Positions 23,317-31,931 of a stretch of DNA of 64,000 nt are shown here, one piece after another. The notes under the pieces were generated by a model that saw only the letters and a list, made by a program, of their open reading frames with translations, was not told where the DNA came from and ran no database searches. Origin of the DNA: Culicoidibacter larvae (GTDB taxonomy: Bacteria > Bacillota_I > Bacilli_A > Culicoidibacterales > Culicoidibacteraceae). A program made the position numbers and the translations under genes. Within the stretch, counting starts at the first letter, position 1; every line of letters starts with the position of its first letter. The DNA lies in assembly GCF_005771635.1 (NCBI RefSeq), contig NZ_VBWP01000008.1, forward strand, positions 62,001 through 126,000, in the 5' to 3' direction.

Positions 23317-24994
23317 ATTTTTTATCAACCGGAATAATAATCGGAATAATCATTGGTTCACGGCCAAGTTGTTTTTGGGCAACATTTGAGAGTCCGCGAA
23401 TGATTTGGTTTTTCAAAGCATTGATATCTTGTTGTTCAGCTTTGAAGAATTGATTCGTTAATTGTACGACTTTGTGAGTCATAGCTTTAATTAACGCTTC
23501 TGAGTCATTCACATAAACAAATCCTCGAGAGGTAATGTTTATCCGCGACGCTAATTTTTTGGCCTTCATATCTAATGGCACGACAACGCTGATAAGTCCA
23601 GATTCAGATAGTAACTTACGTTCATAGATAACGCTTTGGCCAATACCACCAATGCTGGTTCCGTCAACATAAACATCGTTTGCCTGAATAGTTCCGGCAA
23701 GACGTACTTTACCTTTGTTTAAGGCGATAACATCACCATTCTTGCAGATAAAGCAATTTTCTTTGGCAACACCACAATCAATTGCTGTTTTCATATGTAA
23801 CTTCTGCATGCGGTATTCACCATGAACTGGCATGAAATATTTTGGTTTCATTAACCGTAACATTAATTTTTGCTCATCTTGAGTCGCATGACCTGAAGTA
23901 TGGATATTGTTTTCTTTACCATGGATTACGGTTGCACCGGCACGATATAATAAGTTGATAACTTTATTAACGCTGTGCCCATTACCTGGAATAGGTGATG
24001 AAGAGAAGATAACTGTATCACCAGGAATGATTGAAACTTGTTTATGAGTTCCGTTAGCAATCCGTGAAAGCGCAGCTAATGCTTCACCTTGTGAACCGGT
24101 TGAAAGAATAGTAACTTCATTCTTTGGCAAACGATTGATTTCTTTTTCAGATACGAAAGTTCCCTCGGGGGCATGAACATAGCCAAGCCGCTGACCGATT
24201 TTAATAGCATTTTCCATACTGCGGCCAAAGACAGCAATCTTACGTCCCATCTTCACAGATGCTTCAACAATTTGTTGTACCCGGTAAGTATTCGAGGCAA
24301 AGGTTGCTACAATAACCCGGCCTTCCGCTTTACGGAAGTATTCAAAGATCCCTTTACCAACAGCTTTTTCACTGATAGTAAATCCGGGAACCTCACTATT
24401 GGTACTATCTGATAAAAGTAAAGTAACCCCTTTGGCACCCAAATGTGCCATTTTAGAAATGTTTGCCGGCCGACCGATTGGCGTAAAGTCAAATTTAAAG
24501 TCGCCGGTTTCAACGATGCGTCCATTAGGTGTTTCGATTTCAACACCATAAGCATCAGGAATACTGTGAGTTGTTTCGTAGAAAGAAACCTTCAAGTGTT
24601 CAAATGGAAGGACATCTTTTTCAGTAATCTCAATTATTTTCGTCTTCTTCAATAATTTGTGTTCTTCAAGTTTATTTTGAATTAATCCGGTAGCTAAGTG
24701 ACCACTGTAAATAACAGGGATGTTCACTTGCTTAAGAAGGAAAGGGATTCCTCCGATATGGTCTTCGTGACCATGAGTTATAATTAAAGCTTTTATTTTT
24801 TCTTGGTTATCAATTAAGTATTGGAAATCAGGAATAACATAATCAATTCCTAATAAGTCATCGCCGGGAAACATAACTCCGGCATCAATGACAATTATTT
24901 CATCAGCATGCTGAATAACATAACAGTTTTTACCGACCTCGCCTAAACCACCAAGGGCAAAGACCGCGGTTTCATTTGGTTTTATAAATTTCAT
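23315..24994 (-). CDS. rnjA: Ribonuclease J
   Basis: A 559-residue metallo-beta-lactamase/beta-CASP ribonuclease with 5'-3' exonuclease and endonuclease activity in mRNA decay and rRNA maturation. Zinc ligands are in [10 protein letters not shown] (His74, His76, Asp78, His79), [10 protein letters not shown] and ETGDFKFD. The beta-CASP part contains [33 protein letters not shown] and [15 protein letters not shown], and the later H motif MPVHGEYR is present. The C-terminal dimer domain is complete. Length and motifs fit RNase J1. Start ATG with GAAAGGAGCG upstream; a good promoter lies about 100 bases before it. Only one RNase J appears in this window; whether a second paralogue exists is unknown. 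Confidence 0.96.
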   Translation of the reverse strand: MKFIKPNETAVFALGGLGEVGKNCYVIQHADEIIVIDAGVMFPGDDLLGIDYVIPDFQYLIDNQEKIKALIITHGHEDHIGGIPFLLKQVNIPVIYSGHLATGLIQNKLEEHKLLKKTKIIEITEKDVLPFEHLKVSFYETTHSIPDAYGVEIETPNGRIVETGDFKFDFTPIGRPANISKMAHLGAKGVTLLLSDSTNSEVPGFTISEKAVGKGIFEYFRKAEGRVIVATFASNTYRVQQIVEASVKMGRKIAVFGRSMENAIKIGQRLGYVHAPEGTFVSEKEINRLPKNEVTILSTGSQGEALAALSRIANGTHKQVSIIPGDTVIFSSSPIPGNGHSVNKVINLLYRAGATVIHGKENNIHTSGHATQDEQKLMLRLMKPKYFMPVHGEYRMQKLHMKTAIDCGVAKENCFICKNGDVIALNKGKVRLAGTIQANDVYVDGTSIGGIGQSVIYERKLLSESGLISVVVPLDMKAKKLASRINITSRGFVYVNDSEALIKAMTHKVVQLTNQFFKAEQQDINALKNQIIRGLSNVAQKQLGREPMIIPIIIPVDKK

Positions 24995-25088
24995 TTAGTA
25001 TAAAACGCTCCTTTCAAATATATAGTTGTTTGTTCGGATTAAAAAAATGAACTTGAATAAATAATAAAAGATTGATAACTCTTTTCCT

Positions 25089-25117
25089 ATTATACATACT
25101 TTTAGGCAAAATGTCTA
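25089..25117 (-). promoter_or_regulatory. rnjA promoter
   Basis: On the minus strand TAGACA (25117-25112), 17-base spacer, TATAAT (25094-25089). It leaves a 5' untranslated region of about 90 bases. Confidence 0.75.
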
Positions 25118-25192
25118 AAAAATCAACATAAAAGCACCAAAAAGATTGATGTAAGCAATTTCAACTTTTGAAAGGCAAAATAAGACTTTTTA

Positions 25193-25201
25193 TGCTATAA
25201 T
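25193..25201 (+). promoter_or_regulatory. Extended -10 promoter of HAD gene
   Basis: TGCTATAAT, an extended -10 box, 28 bases before the HAD ATG; no good -35 at 17 bases. Confidence 0.55.
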
Positions 25202-25228
25202 GATGGTACTAAAGCAGGAGGTACAGAA

Positions 25229-26020
25229 ATGAACAAGTTAGACAACATAAAAATCGTCTTTTTTGATATTGATGATACGCTTACCGTGAAAAATATGGAC
25301 AATTATTTACCACCAAGTGTTGCGGTTGCGTTAGAAAAATTGCAACAAAAAGGCATTGATATCGCCATTGCCAGCGGTCGTGCCAAATATGGTGTAATCG
25401 ATGCAATACGGGCATTGAACTTTGACACTTTTGTCATGATTAACGGCAACTATGTTGAACACCATGGTGAAGTATTATACAGTAACCCGTTGCCAGTTGA
25501 AGAAATTGAACGATTCATTGCCTGGTGTAACGATAATGGTGTTGGGTACGGGTTTACCGGCAGCGAGGCCTGCGCCGTTTCAGAGCGAAGCGACTGGGTG
25601 ATTGAATGTCTAGATCCAATATATTATAATGCCATTGTGGATGCGGAATTTTACCGAAAACATCCAGTTTACCAAATGTGGACTTTCTCCGATAAACCGC
25701 TCGAGGAGCTCATTCCAACGGACGAATTTCCCGATTTAAAATTCGTCCGTTGGCATCCTTACAGCATGGACGTATTCTCATCATTCGGTTCCAAAGCAAA
25801 CGGTATTGATCAAGTACTCAAAAAGATGAACATTGATGCCAAAGATGCAATGGCGTTTGGTGATGAATTAAATGACCGCGAAATGTTTAAAAAAGTTGGT
25901 TTTGCAGTAGCAATGGGGGTTGCTCATCCGGAACTCGTTGAACTAGCCGACTTCCAAACCAAAAATGTTGAAGACGATGGGATTTTATATGCCTTGCAAA
26001 CATTAGGAGTTATAGAATAA
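25229..26020 (+). CDS. HAD superfamily phosphatase, Cof type
   Basis: A 263-residue HAD hydrolase of the Cof (class IIB cap) subgroup, usually acting on sugar phosphates, pyridoxal phosphate or flavin nucleotides. Motif I FFDIDDTLT has nucleophile Asp13 and general acid Asp15; motif II is ASGR (Ser); motif III Lys is in the FGSKANGIDQVL segment; motif IV is AFGDELNDREMF with the magnesium-binding acids. AGCAGGAGG precedes the ATG. The precise substrate cannot be read. It leads a short run with a 52-residue membrane peptide and the AAC(3) gene, with gaps of 2 and 24 bases. Confidence 0.92.
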   Translation: MNKLDNIKIVFFDIDDTLTVKNMDNYLPPSVAVALEKLQQKGIDIAIASGRAKYGVIDAIRALNFDTFVMINGNYVEHHGEVLYSNPLPVEEIERFIAWCNDNGVGYGFTGSEACAVSERSDWVIECLDPIYYNAIVDAEFYRKHPVYQMWTFSDKPLEELIPTDEFPDLKFVRWHPYSMDVFSSFGSKANGIDQVLKKMNIDAKDAMAFGDELNDREMFKKVGFAVAMGVAHPELVELADFQTKNVEDDGILYALQTLGVIE

Positions 26021-26022
26021 TT

Positions 26023-26181
26023 ATGAAAGAAGCAGAAAAACACGAATTGATGGTTATTGAACCAGAACCAAAATCGAAAGGGTTAATTCATGATGCTGTT
26101 GTCGGGTTGCTGACATTAGCACCACTTATTTTGATTGCCGTCGGTATCGGGTTTTTCATGCGTAATAAGGACAAAAAATAA
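26023..26181 (+). CDS. Small single-pass membrane protein
   Basis: A 52-residue frame beginning MKEAEKHELMVIEPEPK, with one transmembrane helix (DAVVGLLTLAPLILIAVGIGFF) and the basic end MRNKDKK. The charge pattern predicts a cytoplasmic C terminus. Its ATG lies two bases after the HAD stop; the AGGAG at 26006-26010 is rather far (12 bases), so translation may be coupled to HAD. No homologue is recognised. It fits exactly between two genes with no dead space, which supports it being real. Confidence 0.65.
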   Translation: MKEAEKHELMVIEPEPKSKGLIHDAVVGLLTLAPLILIAVGIGFFMRNKDKK

Positions 26182-26205
26182 ACCGTGAACAGGGGAAAAG
26201 TAATA

Positions 26206-27048
26206 ATGAAAAAAGATATAAAAGTGATGCTAACAAAAGCAGATGTTATTCATCAACTGCATGATGCTGGCATCGAGCAAGGCGATACGGTGCTATTGCA
26301 TAGCTCATTAAGCGGAATTGGCTATGTTGTCGGTGCTGAACGTACTATCATTGAAGCCTTTTTAGAAGTATTGGGTGAAGCGGGAACGTTAATCACTCCG
26401 GCCCAAAACGGCTACGACAATGGTGATCCGCAATATTGGATGAATCCGCCGCTGCCGGAAGAATGGTGGCAGCCAGTCCGGGAAAACTTCCCGCCTTTTT
26501 GCTACTACTCACCAATTCGGGTAATGGGGCAGATGCCCAATTACCTGCACCGCCTGCCGGGGGTGCAGCGCAGCCTGCACCCGACGACCAGCTTTCTCGC
26601 CAAAGGCGCGAATGCAGAGCAGGTTTGCATGCAAAGCGAAATTTTCCCGATGTTCGGTAAAAATTCGCCGCTGGCAAAGATGTATAAGCTGGATGCGAAG
26701 ATTGTGATGCTGGGAACTGATTATGAAACTTGTACGGCATTGCATTATGCTGAGGTGCTGAGCGGGGCAATCCCGACACAGCCAACCGGAATTGCCATCA
26801 ATGTGCCGGCACCAACGATGCCATTATCATATGAGCATCCATTTGGGCTGGAAGACGATAGCGTTCCGGAGACGAAGTATGTGTTTACCGATGAATATTT
26901 GGCAGAGACGGATACTTTTGCTGCTCTTGGTGAAGCTTTTGAACTTGATTATGATGTGCACAAATCAATGCTTGGTGAGGCGTTGGTGAGGACGATTAAG
27001 ATGCAGCCATTAATTGATTTTGCTGTTGATTGGTTGAGAGAACAATAA
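26206..27048 (+). CDS. AAC(3) family N-acetyltransferase (antibiotic_NAT)
   Basis: A 280-residue protein of the aminoglycoside 3-N-acetyltransferase family (PF02522, like B. subtilis YokD). Markers: GDTVLLHSSLSGIGYVVG, GTLITPAQNG, RVMGQMPNYLHRLPGVQRSLHPTTSF and IVMLGTDYETCTALHYAEV, which hold the acetyl-CoA and catalytic His/Asp/Glu positions. Many chromosomal members do not confer resistance, so a resistance claim is not warranted. I start at the ATG at 26206 rather than the GTG at 26185 because the GTG has no ribosome site. The stretch 26.4-26.7 kb is unusually GC-rich for this window. Ends at a bidirectional terminator. Confidence 0.9.
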   Translation: MKKDIKVMLTKADVIHQLHDAGIEQGDTVLLHSSLSGIGYVVGAERTIIEAFLEVLGEAGTLITPAQNGYDNGDPQYWMNPPLPEEWWQPVRENFPPFCYYSPIRVMGQMPNYLHRLPGVQRSLHPTTSFLAKGANAEQVCMQSEIFPMFGKNSPLAKMYKLDAKIVMLGTDYETCTALHYAEVLSGAIPTQPTGIAINVPAPTMPLSYEHPFGLEDDSVPETKYVFTDEYLAETDTFAALGEAFELDYDVHKSMLGEALVRTIKMQPLIDFAVDWLREQ

Positions 27049-27081
27049 AAAGCGCGAGTCGTGGGCTCGCGCTTTTTTCTT
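27047..27081. terminator. Bidirectional terminator
   Basis: AAAAAGCGCGAGTC / GGCTCGCGCTTTTTT between the convergent AAC(3) and def genes. Confidence 0.94.
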
Positions 27082-27654
27082 TTATTCAGTATCAATAGCA
27101 CCGCCGAGGTCAATTTCTTTGGCTCCCGGTACATGATGCAGTTGGTCTTGGCGGATGTGATCGAAGAAGAGTACACCATCAAGATGGTCAAGTTCGTGTT
27201 GGGCAACAATTGCTACGTAGTTGCGCAGGCGCACCGTTTGTTGCTTGCCATCAACATCAGTATATTCAATAGTAACCCGTGCATAACGCGGAACAACACC
27301 TTCAACTTCACGGTTGACTGAAAGGCAACCTTCGCCGCCTTTTAAGTATGCGCGTTCTTCGGAATGGCTGATAATTCGCGGGTTAATGAATTGGTAGCTG
27401 TGCATTTTACCGTTTTCATCTTCAGTATGCACGGCGCACATGCGCAACGGTACGTCGATTTGCGGTGCGGCAATGCCGACACTCTCGCGCAAATCGTATT
27501 TTTCAGCGATTTCTTCATCGTTGCTGTTAACAATATATTCTAATAAGTCATCAATGACTTTTTTATTTTCTGCTGATAATGGAAAAGGAACTTCATCACA
27601 AACGACCCGGATGTGGGGGTTGTATTCATCAATTATGTCTTTCATCAATAACAT
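27082..27654 (-). CDS. def: Peptide deformylase, type 2
   Basis: A 190-residue metalloenzyme removing the formyl group from the starting methionine of new proteins. All three motifs are intact: VGIAAPQ (59-65), EGCLS (108-112, metal-binding Cys110) and HELDH (153-157, catalytic Glu154 and two metal His). The insertion between motifs and the length of about 190 place it in the Gram-positive type 2 group. GAGGTG precedes the ATG by 5 bases. It is transcribed alone and divergent from ftsW. In Bacillus a def gene lies between priA and fmt; here fmt is elsewhere and def stands alone. Confidence 0.96.
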   Translation of the reverse strand: MLLMKDIIDEYNPHIRVVCDEVPFPLSAENKKVIDDLLEYIVNSNDEEIAEKYDLRESVGIAAPQIDVPLRMCAVHTEDENGKMHSYQFINPRIISHSEERAYLKGGEGCLSVNREVEGVVPRYARVTIEYTDVDGKQQTVRLRNYVAIVAQHELDHLDGVLFFDHIRQDQLHHVPGAKEIDLGGAIDTE

Positions 27655-27732
27655 GGTCTCACCTCAAATGATTTTTTCAATAATTAGTATAGCATTTTTA
27701 GCTAAAACACTCAATCTTTATGGATGCGCTAG

Positions 27733-27760
27733 TTACTTTTTTTATAAAGCATGTTATAAT
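27733..27760 (+). promoter_or_regulatory. ftsW operon promoter
   Basis: TTACTT (27733-27738), 16-base spacer, TATAAT (27755-27760), 27 bases before the ATG. Confidence 0.6.
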
Positions 27761-27786
27761 ATTAGAGATTAAAAGGGAGACATAAA

Positions 27787-29097
27787 ATGGAACAAACAAT
27801 GAAACAAAATGCGAAGCCTAAAGCGGCTAGAAAAAATAGAATTTCTTTAGTTCGGCGAATGGATTGGCCGTTGTTTTTTGCAATGACTTTTCTGCTCGTT
27901 TTCGGGGTAATTATGGTATATAGTGCCAGTATGTATAATGCATTGAATTTATATGGCGAGTCGCCTGACTACTTCTTCTTACGACAATTGATCTTTGTTA
28001 TCGTTGGTTTTATTGGCTTCTTTCTTGTTATTAGGATCAATTATAAGTTATATAAAAAACATTATATATTGATAGCAGTTCTGGTTACATTGTTACTTCT
28101 GGTTACATTTTTATTTGAAGCCAAAAAGGGTTCGCAGCGCTGGATTCCATTGGGTTTGTTTGATTTGCAGCCGGCGGAGTTAGCAAAAATTGCGATTATT
28201 TTTGTTTGGGCGGCTACTTATGCAATCAAGGAAAAGTATTTGAATAAGCTAGCTAAGCGTAAGATGGCGATTCAAGAACGCGCGAAGCAAATGTTTTTGA
28301 ATGTGTATATGATTCCGATTGGATTTACATTGTTGTATATGATTATTATGTTTATTCAATCTGATAATGGTTCGATGATAATTACGCTATTTTTGTCCGG
28401 TATTATTACTTTGGTCGCCGGGTTTAATCGAAAGATTAGTTTGTCAGTTTCCTTGATTGGTGTTTGTATTGCGGTTTTTGCGGTCTTTTTATTGTTCTTG
28501 ATGTTTGATCATGCAACGATTGACAGTGGTAACTATGTTGTTGGTCGATTTACCGCCTGGGTAAATCCGTTTGAAGATTATAATGATAATGGCTATCAGC
28601 TGGTGAATTCCTATATTGCGCTGGCATTTGGTGGTCTTTTCGGTGATGGCTTAGGTGCCGGATTACAGAAACAAGGGTATTTACCGGATATCCATACTGA
28701 CTTTATTTTAGCAAATGTTGGTGAAGAACTTGGTTATCTTGGTTTAATATTAGTCTTTGCTTTCTTCTGTTTGATTATTTGGCGCGGGGTAAAAATTGCG
28801 ACCGAGTGTAAAGATAAGTTTGGCAAGCTCACTGCCTTTGGGATTACTTCGTTATTCTTTGTGCAAGCCTTTTGGAATGCTGCCGGGATAACCGGGGTAT
28901 TACCATTGAAAGGATTAACTGCACCGTTAGTGAGTTATGGCGGTACCGCATTGCTGGTTATGATGGGAGCGCTAGCAATTCTGCAAAGTATTGCTATTCG
29001 TTCGAAGATAGCTCAGGAAAAAGAGGCTAAGGCGATGGCCAGACGAGAAAAAGAAATGGAAGCACGGGCGGCGCAGTTGGCCGCAGAGCCGGTGTAG
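27787..29097 (+). CDS. ftsW: FtsW/RodA/SpoVE family glycan polymerase
   Basis: A 436-residue SEDS protein with about ten transmembrane helices that polymerises lipid II into glycan strands, working with a class B penicillin-binding protein. SEDS markers: FGVIMVYSAS in helix 1, RWIPLGLFDLQPAELAK (loop with the FQPSE-type motif, here LQPAE), the large loop with GLGAGLQKQGYLPDIHTDFILANVGEELG containing the catalytic Asp, and GLTAPLVSYGGTALL near the end. The cytoplasmic Lys-rich N terminus and the charged C-terminal helix are extra. The neighbours ylbF-rsmD-coaD are those of Bacillus ftsW, so I call it ftsW rather than rodA. It is the first gene of the operon. Confidence 0.93.
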   Translation: MEQTMKQNAKPKAARKNRISLVRRMDWPLFFAMTFLLVFGVIMVYSASMYNALNLYGESPDYFFLRQLIFVIVGFIGFFLVIRINYKLYKKHYILIAVLVTLLLLVTFLFEAKKGSQRWIPLGLFDLQPAELAKIAIIFVWAATYAIKEKYLNKLAKRKMAIQERAKQMFLNVYMIPIGFTLLYMIIMFIQSDNGSMIITLFLSGIITLVAGFNRKISLSVSLIGVCIAVFAVFLLFLMFDHATIDSGNYVVGRFTAWVNPFEDYNDNGYQLVNSYIALAFGGLFGDGLGAGLQKQGYLPDIHTDFILANVGEELGYLGLILVFAFFCLIIWRGVKIATECKDKFGKLTAFGITSLFFVQAFWNAAGITGVLPLKGLTAPLVSYGGTALLVMMGALAILQSIAIRSKIAQEKEAKAMARREKEMEARAAQLAAEPV

Positions 29098-29111
29098 AGG
29101 TGGCATAGACG

Positions 29112-29501
29112 ATGCAGGAAAATGAGTTGTTTCAAGCAGTTGATCATATTGCACCAGCGATAAAGAAGCTGGATGTATATCAGACTTTTATTGAACTTGA
29201 TAAAAAAGTACAGCAAGAGCCGGAACTTTTGGAATTGCTGGCATTATATAATGGCGTTCAGGAACAGCATACCGAGAACGTGATGAAATATGGCCGTCAT
29301 CATCCTGATAATAAGGATCTACGGCAGCAGATGGTTGCGTATAAAACCCGGATTGACGGGTTTTCCGATTTTAAGTTGTACCAAAAATGTGCTCGGGAAT
29401 TACAAAAAATTCTTGATGAAGTTGCTGATATGATGAATCAGCTTTTTCCGAGTGAGCAGGCAAAATCTTGTGGCAGTTCATGTACTTGCCATACTAAATA
29501 A
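29112..29501 (+). CDS. ricF: YlbF/RicF family regulator
   Basis: A 129-residue helical protein of the YlbF/YmcA family. In B. subtilis YlbF (RicF), YmcA and YaaT form the Ric complex, which carries 4Fe-4S clusters and guides RNase Y maturation of mRNAs. The body is a helical hairpin (YQTFIELDKKVQQEPELLELLALYNGVQEQ), and the C terminus ends CGSSCTCHTK, a Cys cluster consistent with an iron-sulfur ligand set. AGGTGG precedes the ATG. It is the second gene of the ftsW operon, gaps 14 and 12 bases. Confidence 0.9.
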   Translation: MQENELFQAVDHIAPAIKKLDVYQTFIELDKKVQQEPELLELLALYNGVQEQHTENVMKYGRHHPDNKDLRQQMVAYKTRIDGFSDFKLYQKCARELQKILDEVADMMNQLFPSEQAKSCGSSCTCHTK

Positions 29502-29513
29502 GGGGCGATTATT

Positions 29514-30077
29514 TTGCGGATTATTTCCGGTTCCCATAAGGGGCGGCCAATACAGACAATAAGCGGGAACAATACTCGACCGACAACCGATAAGGTTCGT
29601 GAAGCAATCTTTAATGCACTAGGGCAATATTTTGATGGCGGTATGTCATTGGATCTATTTGCCGGCAGCGGGGCATTGTCATTTGAAGGGATTAGCCGTG
29701 GCATCGAACATGCGGTCTTGATTGATAATTTTCCTTTGGCAATTAAGAATCTGTATAAGAATGCTGAAAGCTTGCAAATGCAAGAGCAAGTGGAGATCTA
29801 TCGTAATGATGCGATGCGTGCATTAAAGCGGCTGGCGAAAGATGAGCGGCAGTTTGCGATGATATATATTGATCCGCCATATAAAAATGATTGGATTGAT
29901 ACCATTCTGGCAATTATCAAGGATAATAATTTGCTGACTGATGATGGCTTGATTTTGCTTGAAACCGGCAGTGAAACGAAATATAAAGATAATCCGAACG
30001 GATATCTTTGTGAATATGATCGCCAATATGGTGAAACCCGCATTCAGATATTGAAGAAAATGGAGACGAGTGTATGA
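29514..30077 (+). CDS. rsmD: 16S rRNA (guanine966-N2) methyltransferase
   Basis: A 187-residue SAM methyltransferase that modifies G966 of 16S rRNA during 30S assembly. It begins MRIISGSHKGRPI, has RPTTDKVREAIFNAL (family signature), SAM motif I LDLFAGSGALSFEGISRG, and catalytic DPPY at 120-123. The start is TTG, supported by AAGGGGCG upstream and by alignment of the RIISG start with the family. The end overlaps coaD by 4 bases. Confidence 0.95.
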   Translation: MRIISGSHKGRPIQTISGNNTRPTTDKVREAIFNALGQYFDGGMSLDLFAGSGALSFEGISRGIEHAVLIDNFPLAIKNLYKNAESLQMQEQVEIYRNDAMRALKRLAKDERQFAMIYIDPPYKNDWIDTILAIIKDNNLLTDDGLILLETGSETKYKDNPNGYLCEYDRQYGETRIQILKKMETSV

Positions 30078-30568
30078 GAATAGCAATTTATCCCGGAAGT
30101 TTTGACCCAATAACGAATGGTCATCTAGATATTTTGGAAAGAACAGCAGCAATTTTTGATAAAGTGTATGTGGTGTTGCTGGAAAATCCACAAAAGAAAA
30201 CTTTTTTTAGCTTAGATGAGCGGATGGATTTAATTCGTACTTCAGTTGCTGGCCTTAGCAATGTTGAGGTTGCCAGTTTTGAAGGTCTGGTTGTTAATTG
30301 TGCTAAGCATTTTGGCGCTCAAGTATTAATCCGTGGCTTGCGTGCAGTTACTGACTTTGAGTATGAGCTGCAAATGGCGGCGATTAATAAAACTTTAGAC
30401 AATGAAGTAGAAACCTTTTTCTTAATGACCAATGCTGAATTCTCTTTCTTGAGTTCAAGCTTAGTGAAGGAAGTTGCTTACTTCGGCGGCGAAGTGAAGA
30501 AGTTGGTGCCGGCGCATGTTAAGGCGGCGTTAACAGCAAAAATGAGTGAGCGGAGGGCGACAGAATAA
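30074..30568 (+). CDS. coaD: Phosphopantetheine adenylyltransferase
   Basis: A 164-residue nucleotidyltransferase making dephospho-CoA from phosphopantetheine and ATP. Motifs: GSFDPITNGHLDI (8-20, the T/HxGH site), LIRGLRAVTDFEYELQMA (phosphopantetheine pocket) and FSFLSSSLVKEVAYFGG (the ISSS-type ATP loop). Length is normal. The ATG overlaps the end of rsmD (ATGA), and the stop overlaps the traX-like start by one base. Confidence 0.97.
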   Translation: MRIAIYPGSFDPITNGHLDILERTAAIFDKVYVVLLENPQKKTFFSLDERMDLIRTSVAGLSNVEVASFEGLVVNCAKHFGAQVLIRGLRAVTDFEYELQMAAINKTLDNEVETFFLMTNAEFSFLSSSLVKEVAYFGGEVKKLVPAHVKAALTAKMSERRATE

Positions 30569-31317
30569 TGAACATGAATAAAACTTTATCGAAAATAAGT
30601 ATTAATCATGTCCAACTAAAATGGATAGCAGCGATTACGATGTTAATCGACCATATTGGCGTCGTTTTTAACGGACCGATATGGTTACAAATCATCGGCC
30701 GGCTTTCGTTCCCGATTTTTGCTTTCTGTATTGCTCAAGGATATGTTCACACTCGTGATATTAAACAATATATGCTGCGGATGCTTGGTTTTGGCATGGG
30801 TATGCAGCTGCTCTTGATTTTGTTTACCTGGATTACCCGGACGACATTACCAACCAGTACCTTTAATATCTTTATTACCTTGTCATTTGGTTTGGCGGCT
30901 ATTTGGTTCTATGACTTAATTCCGAATAAGATTATGGCTTTAGCGGTTATCTTCTTTGGTGGTATTCTAGCCGATGTGATGCCAATCGACTATGGTGCAT
31001 ATGGTATTTTCATGATTGTAGCTTTCTACATTTTCCGCGACAGTAAGCCGAAAATGGCGATTGCCATGGTAGTGCTTAACCTTTTACTCTCGTTGAGCTT
31101 ATTGTTTGGCAGCTTTATTCCCAGTCAGGCACTGGCGCAATTCTTTACTATTAATGCTAACATTCAATGGTTTTCATTGTTAGCTTTGATTCCAATCTTT
31201 CTATATAATGGTGAGCTTGGCAAGCACGAGATGAAGTATTTCTTCTATATATTTTATCCGGCGCATTTGATTATTTTGTATGTCTTAGCTATTGTTTTGC
31301 GATCAATTTCATTCTAG
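30568..31317 (+). CDS. TraX family membrane protein
   Basis: A 249-residue protein with about eight transmembrane helices and the TraX start LKWIAAITMLIDHIGVVF, followed by GRLSFPIFAFCIAQGYVHTRD. In F plasmids TraX acetylates pilin; chromosomal TraX-like proteins in Firmicutes belong to the acyltransferase-3-like group with unknown substrates, plausibly a cell-envelope polymer. The Asp-His pair in helix 1 is kept and could be catalytic. It is the last gene of the ftsW operon; position next to coaD does not reveal its role. A terminator follows. Confidence 0.88.
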   Translation: MNMNKTLSKISINHVQLKWIAAITMLIDHIGVVFNGPIWLQIIGRLSFPIFAFCIAQGYVHTRDIKQYMLRMLGFGMGMQLLLILFTWITRTTLPTSTFNIFITLSFGLAAIWFYDLIPNKIMALAVIFFGGILADVMPIDYGAYGIFMIVAFYIFRDSKPKMAIAMVVLNLLLSLSLLFGSFIPSQALAQFFTINANIQWFSLLALIPIFLYNGELGKHEMKYFFYIFYPAHLIILYVLAIVLRSISF

Positions 31318-31326
31318 AGTAATTTG

Positions 31327-31368
31327 GTAATGGCCGAATCTATAAGATTCGGCCATTACTTTTTTTTA
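31327..31368 (+). terminator. Terminator of the ftsW operon
   Basis: GTAATGGCCGAATC / GATTCGGCCATTAC, a 14-bp perfect stem followed by T8. Confidence 0.96.
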
Positions 31369-31374
31369 TTAACC

Positions 31375-31390
31375 TGACAGACAGTTGTCA
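31375..31390. promoter_or_regulatory. Inverted repeat upstream of GyrI-like gene
   Basis: TGACA-N6-TGTCA lies 12 bases before a TATACT -10 candidate (31402-31407), overlapping the -35 position. It is a candidate operator. Confidence 0.4.
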
Positions 31391-31430
31391 AAACTTGTTG
31401 CTATACTGTAGAGGAAAGGTGGTTATAACA

Positions 31431-31895
31431 ATGAGTTATGAAATTATAGAAGTAAAAGAAATGCGGATTGCCGGAAAAAAAGTGCGGGCGGCAAACAATA
31501 ATCCTGAGTCAATGGCACAGATTGGCAACTTATGGTATGAATTTGCTGACTTTGGACCGAAGATTCATGGTACAATGGATGCAGAAAGATATGGTGTATA
31601 TTTTGATTTTGCTGGTGACTATCATGAGCCGGCAAGCTTGGAATATGATTTGTTGGCAGGGCTGGAAGTTGCTCCTGATGCAACAATTACTGATGAATTT
31701 ACTGAGGTGACAATCGTTGCCGGCAAGTATGCTAAATTTACTATGGTTGGTAATCCGATGGTTGCGCCAGCACAGTTGTGGCAAGAGATTTGGGCGACGG
31801 AATTAGACCGGGTTTGTGTTAGTGATTTTGAGAAATATCATTTTAGTGGTGATATGGAAAAGGTGCTTATCGAGATTTATATTGGAATAAAATAA
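31431..31895 (+). CDS. GyrI-like/AraC effector-binding domain protein
   Basis: A 154-residue stand-alone small-molecule-binding domain of the SOUL/GyrI-like fold: MSYEIIEVKEMRIAGKKVRAAN at the start, PKIHGTMDAERYGVYFDF in the middle, and ATITDEFTEVTIVAGKYAKFTMVG, a pattern common to effector-binding domains of BmrR and AraC-type regulators. No DNA-binding domain is attached. Such proteins often bind or hydrolyse drug-like cations. GAAAGGTGG precedes the ATG at 31431; a TTG 36 bases upstream is not supported. A WYL regulator follows after 36 bases. Confidence 0.82.
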   Translation: MSYEIIEVKEMRIAGKKVRAANNNPESMAQIGNLWYEFADFGPKIHGTMDAERYGVYFDFAGDYHEPASLEYDLLAGLEVAPDATITDEFTEVTIVAGKYAKFTMVGNPMVAPAQLWQEIWATELDRVCVSDFEKYHFSGDMEKVLIEIYIGIK

Positions 31896-31931
31896 ACTTA
31901 GAGGTATTTGATTCAACAGAGGGAGTAGATT

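Noticed and set aside
26393-26785. Minus-strand frame in the GC-rich part of the AAC(3) gene
   Set aside because: The Pro/Ala/Ser-rich product is an effect of base composition; the plus-strand gene carries all motifs.
26206-27048. Aminoglycoside resistance gene
   Set aside because: The family includes many chromosomal proteins without resistance activity; sequence alone does not show drug specificity.
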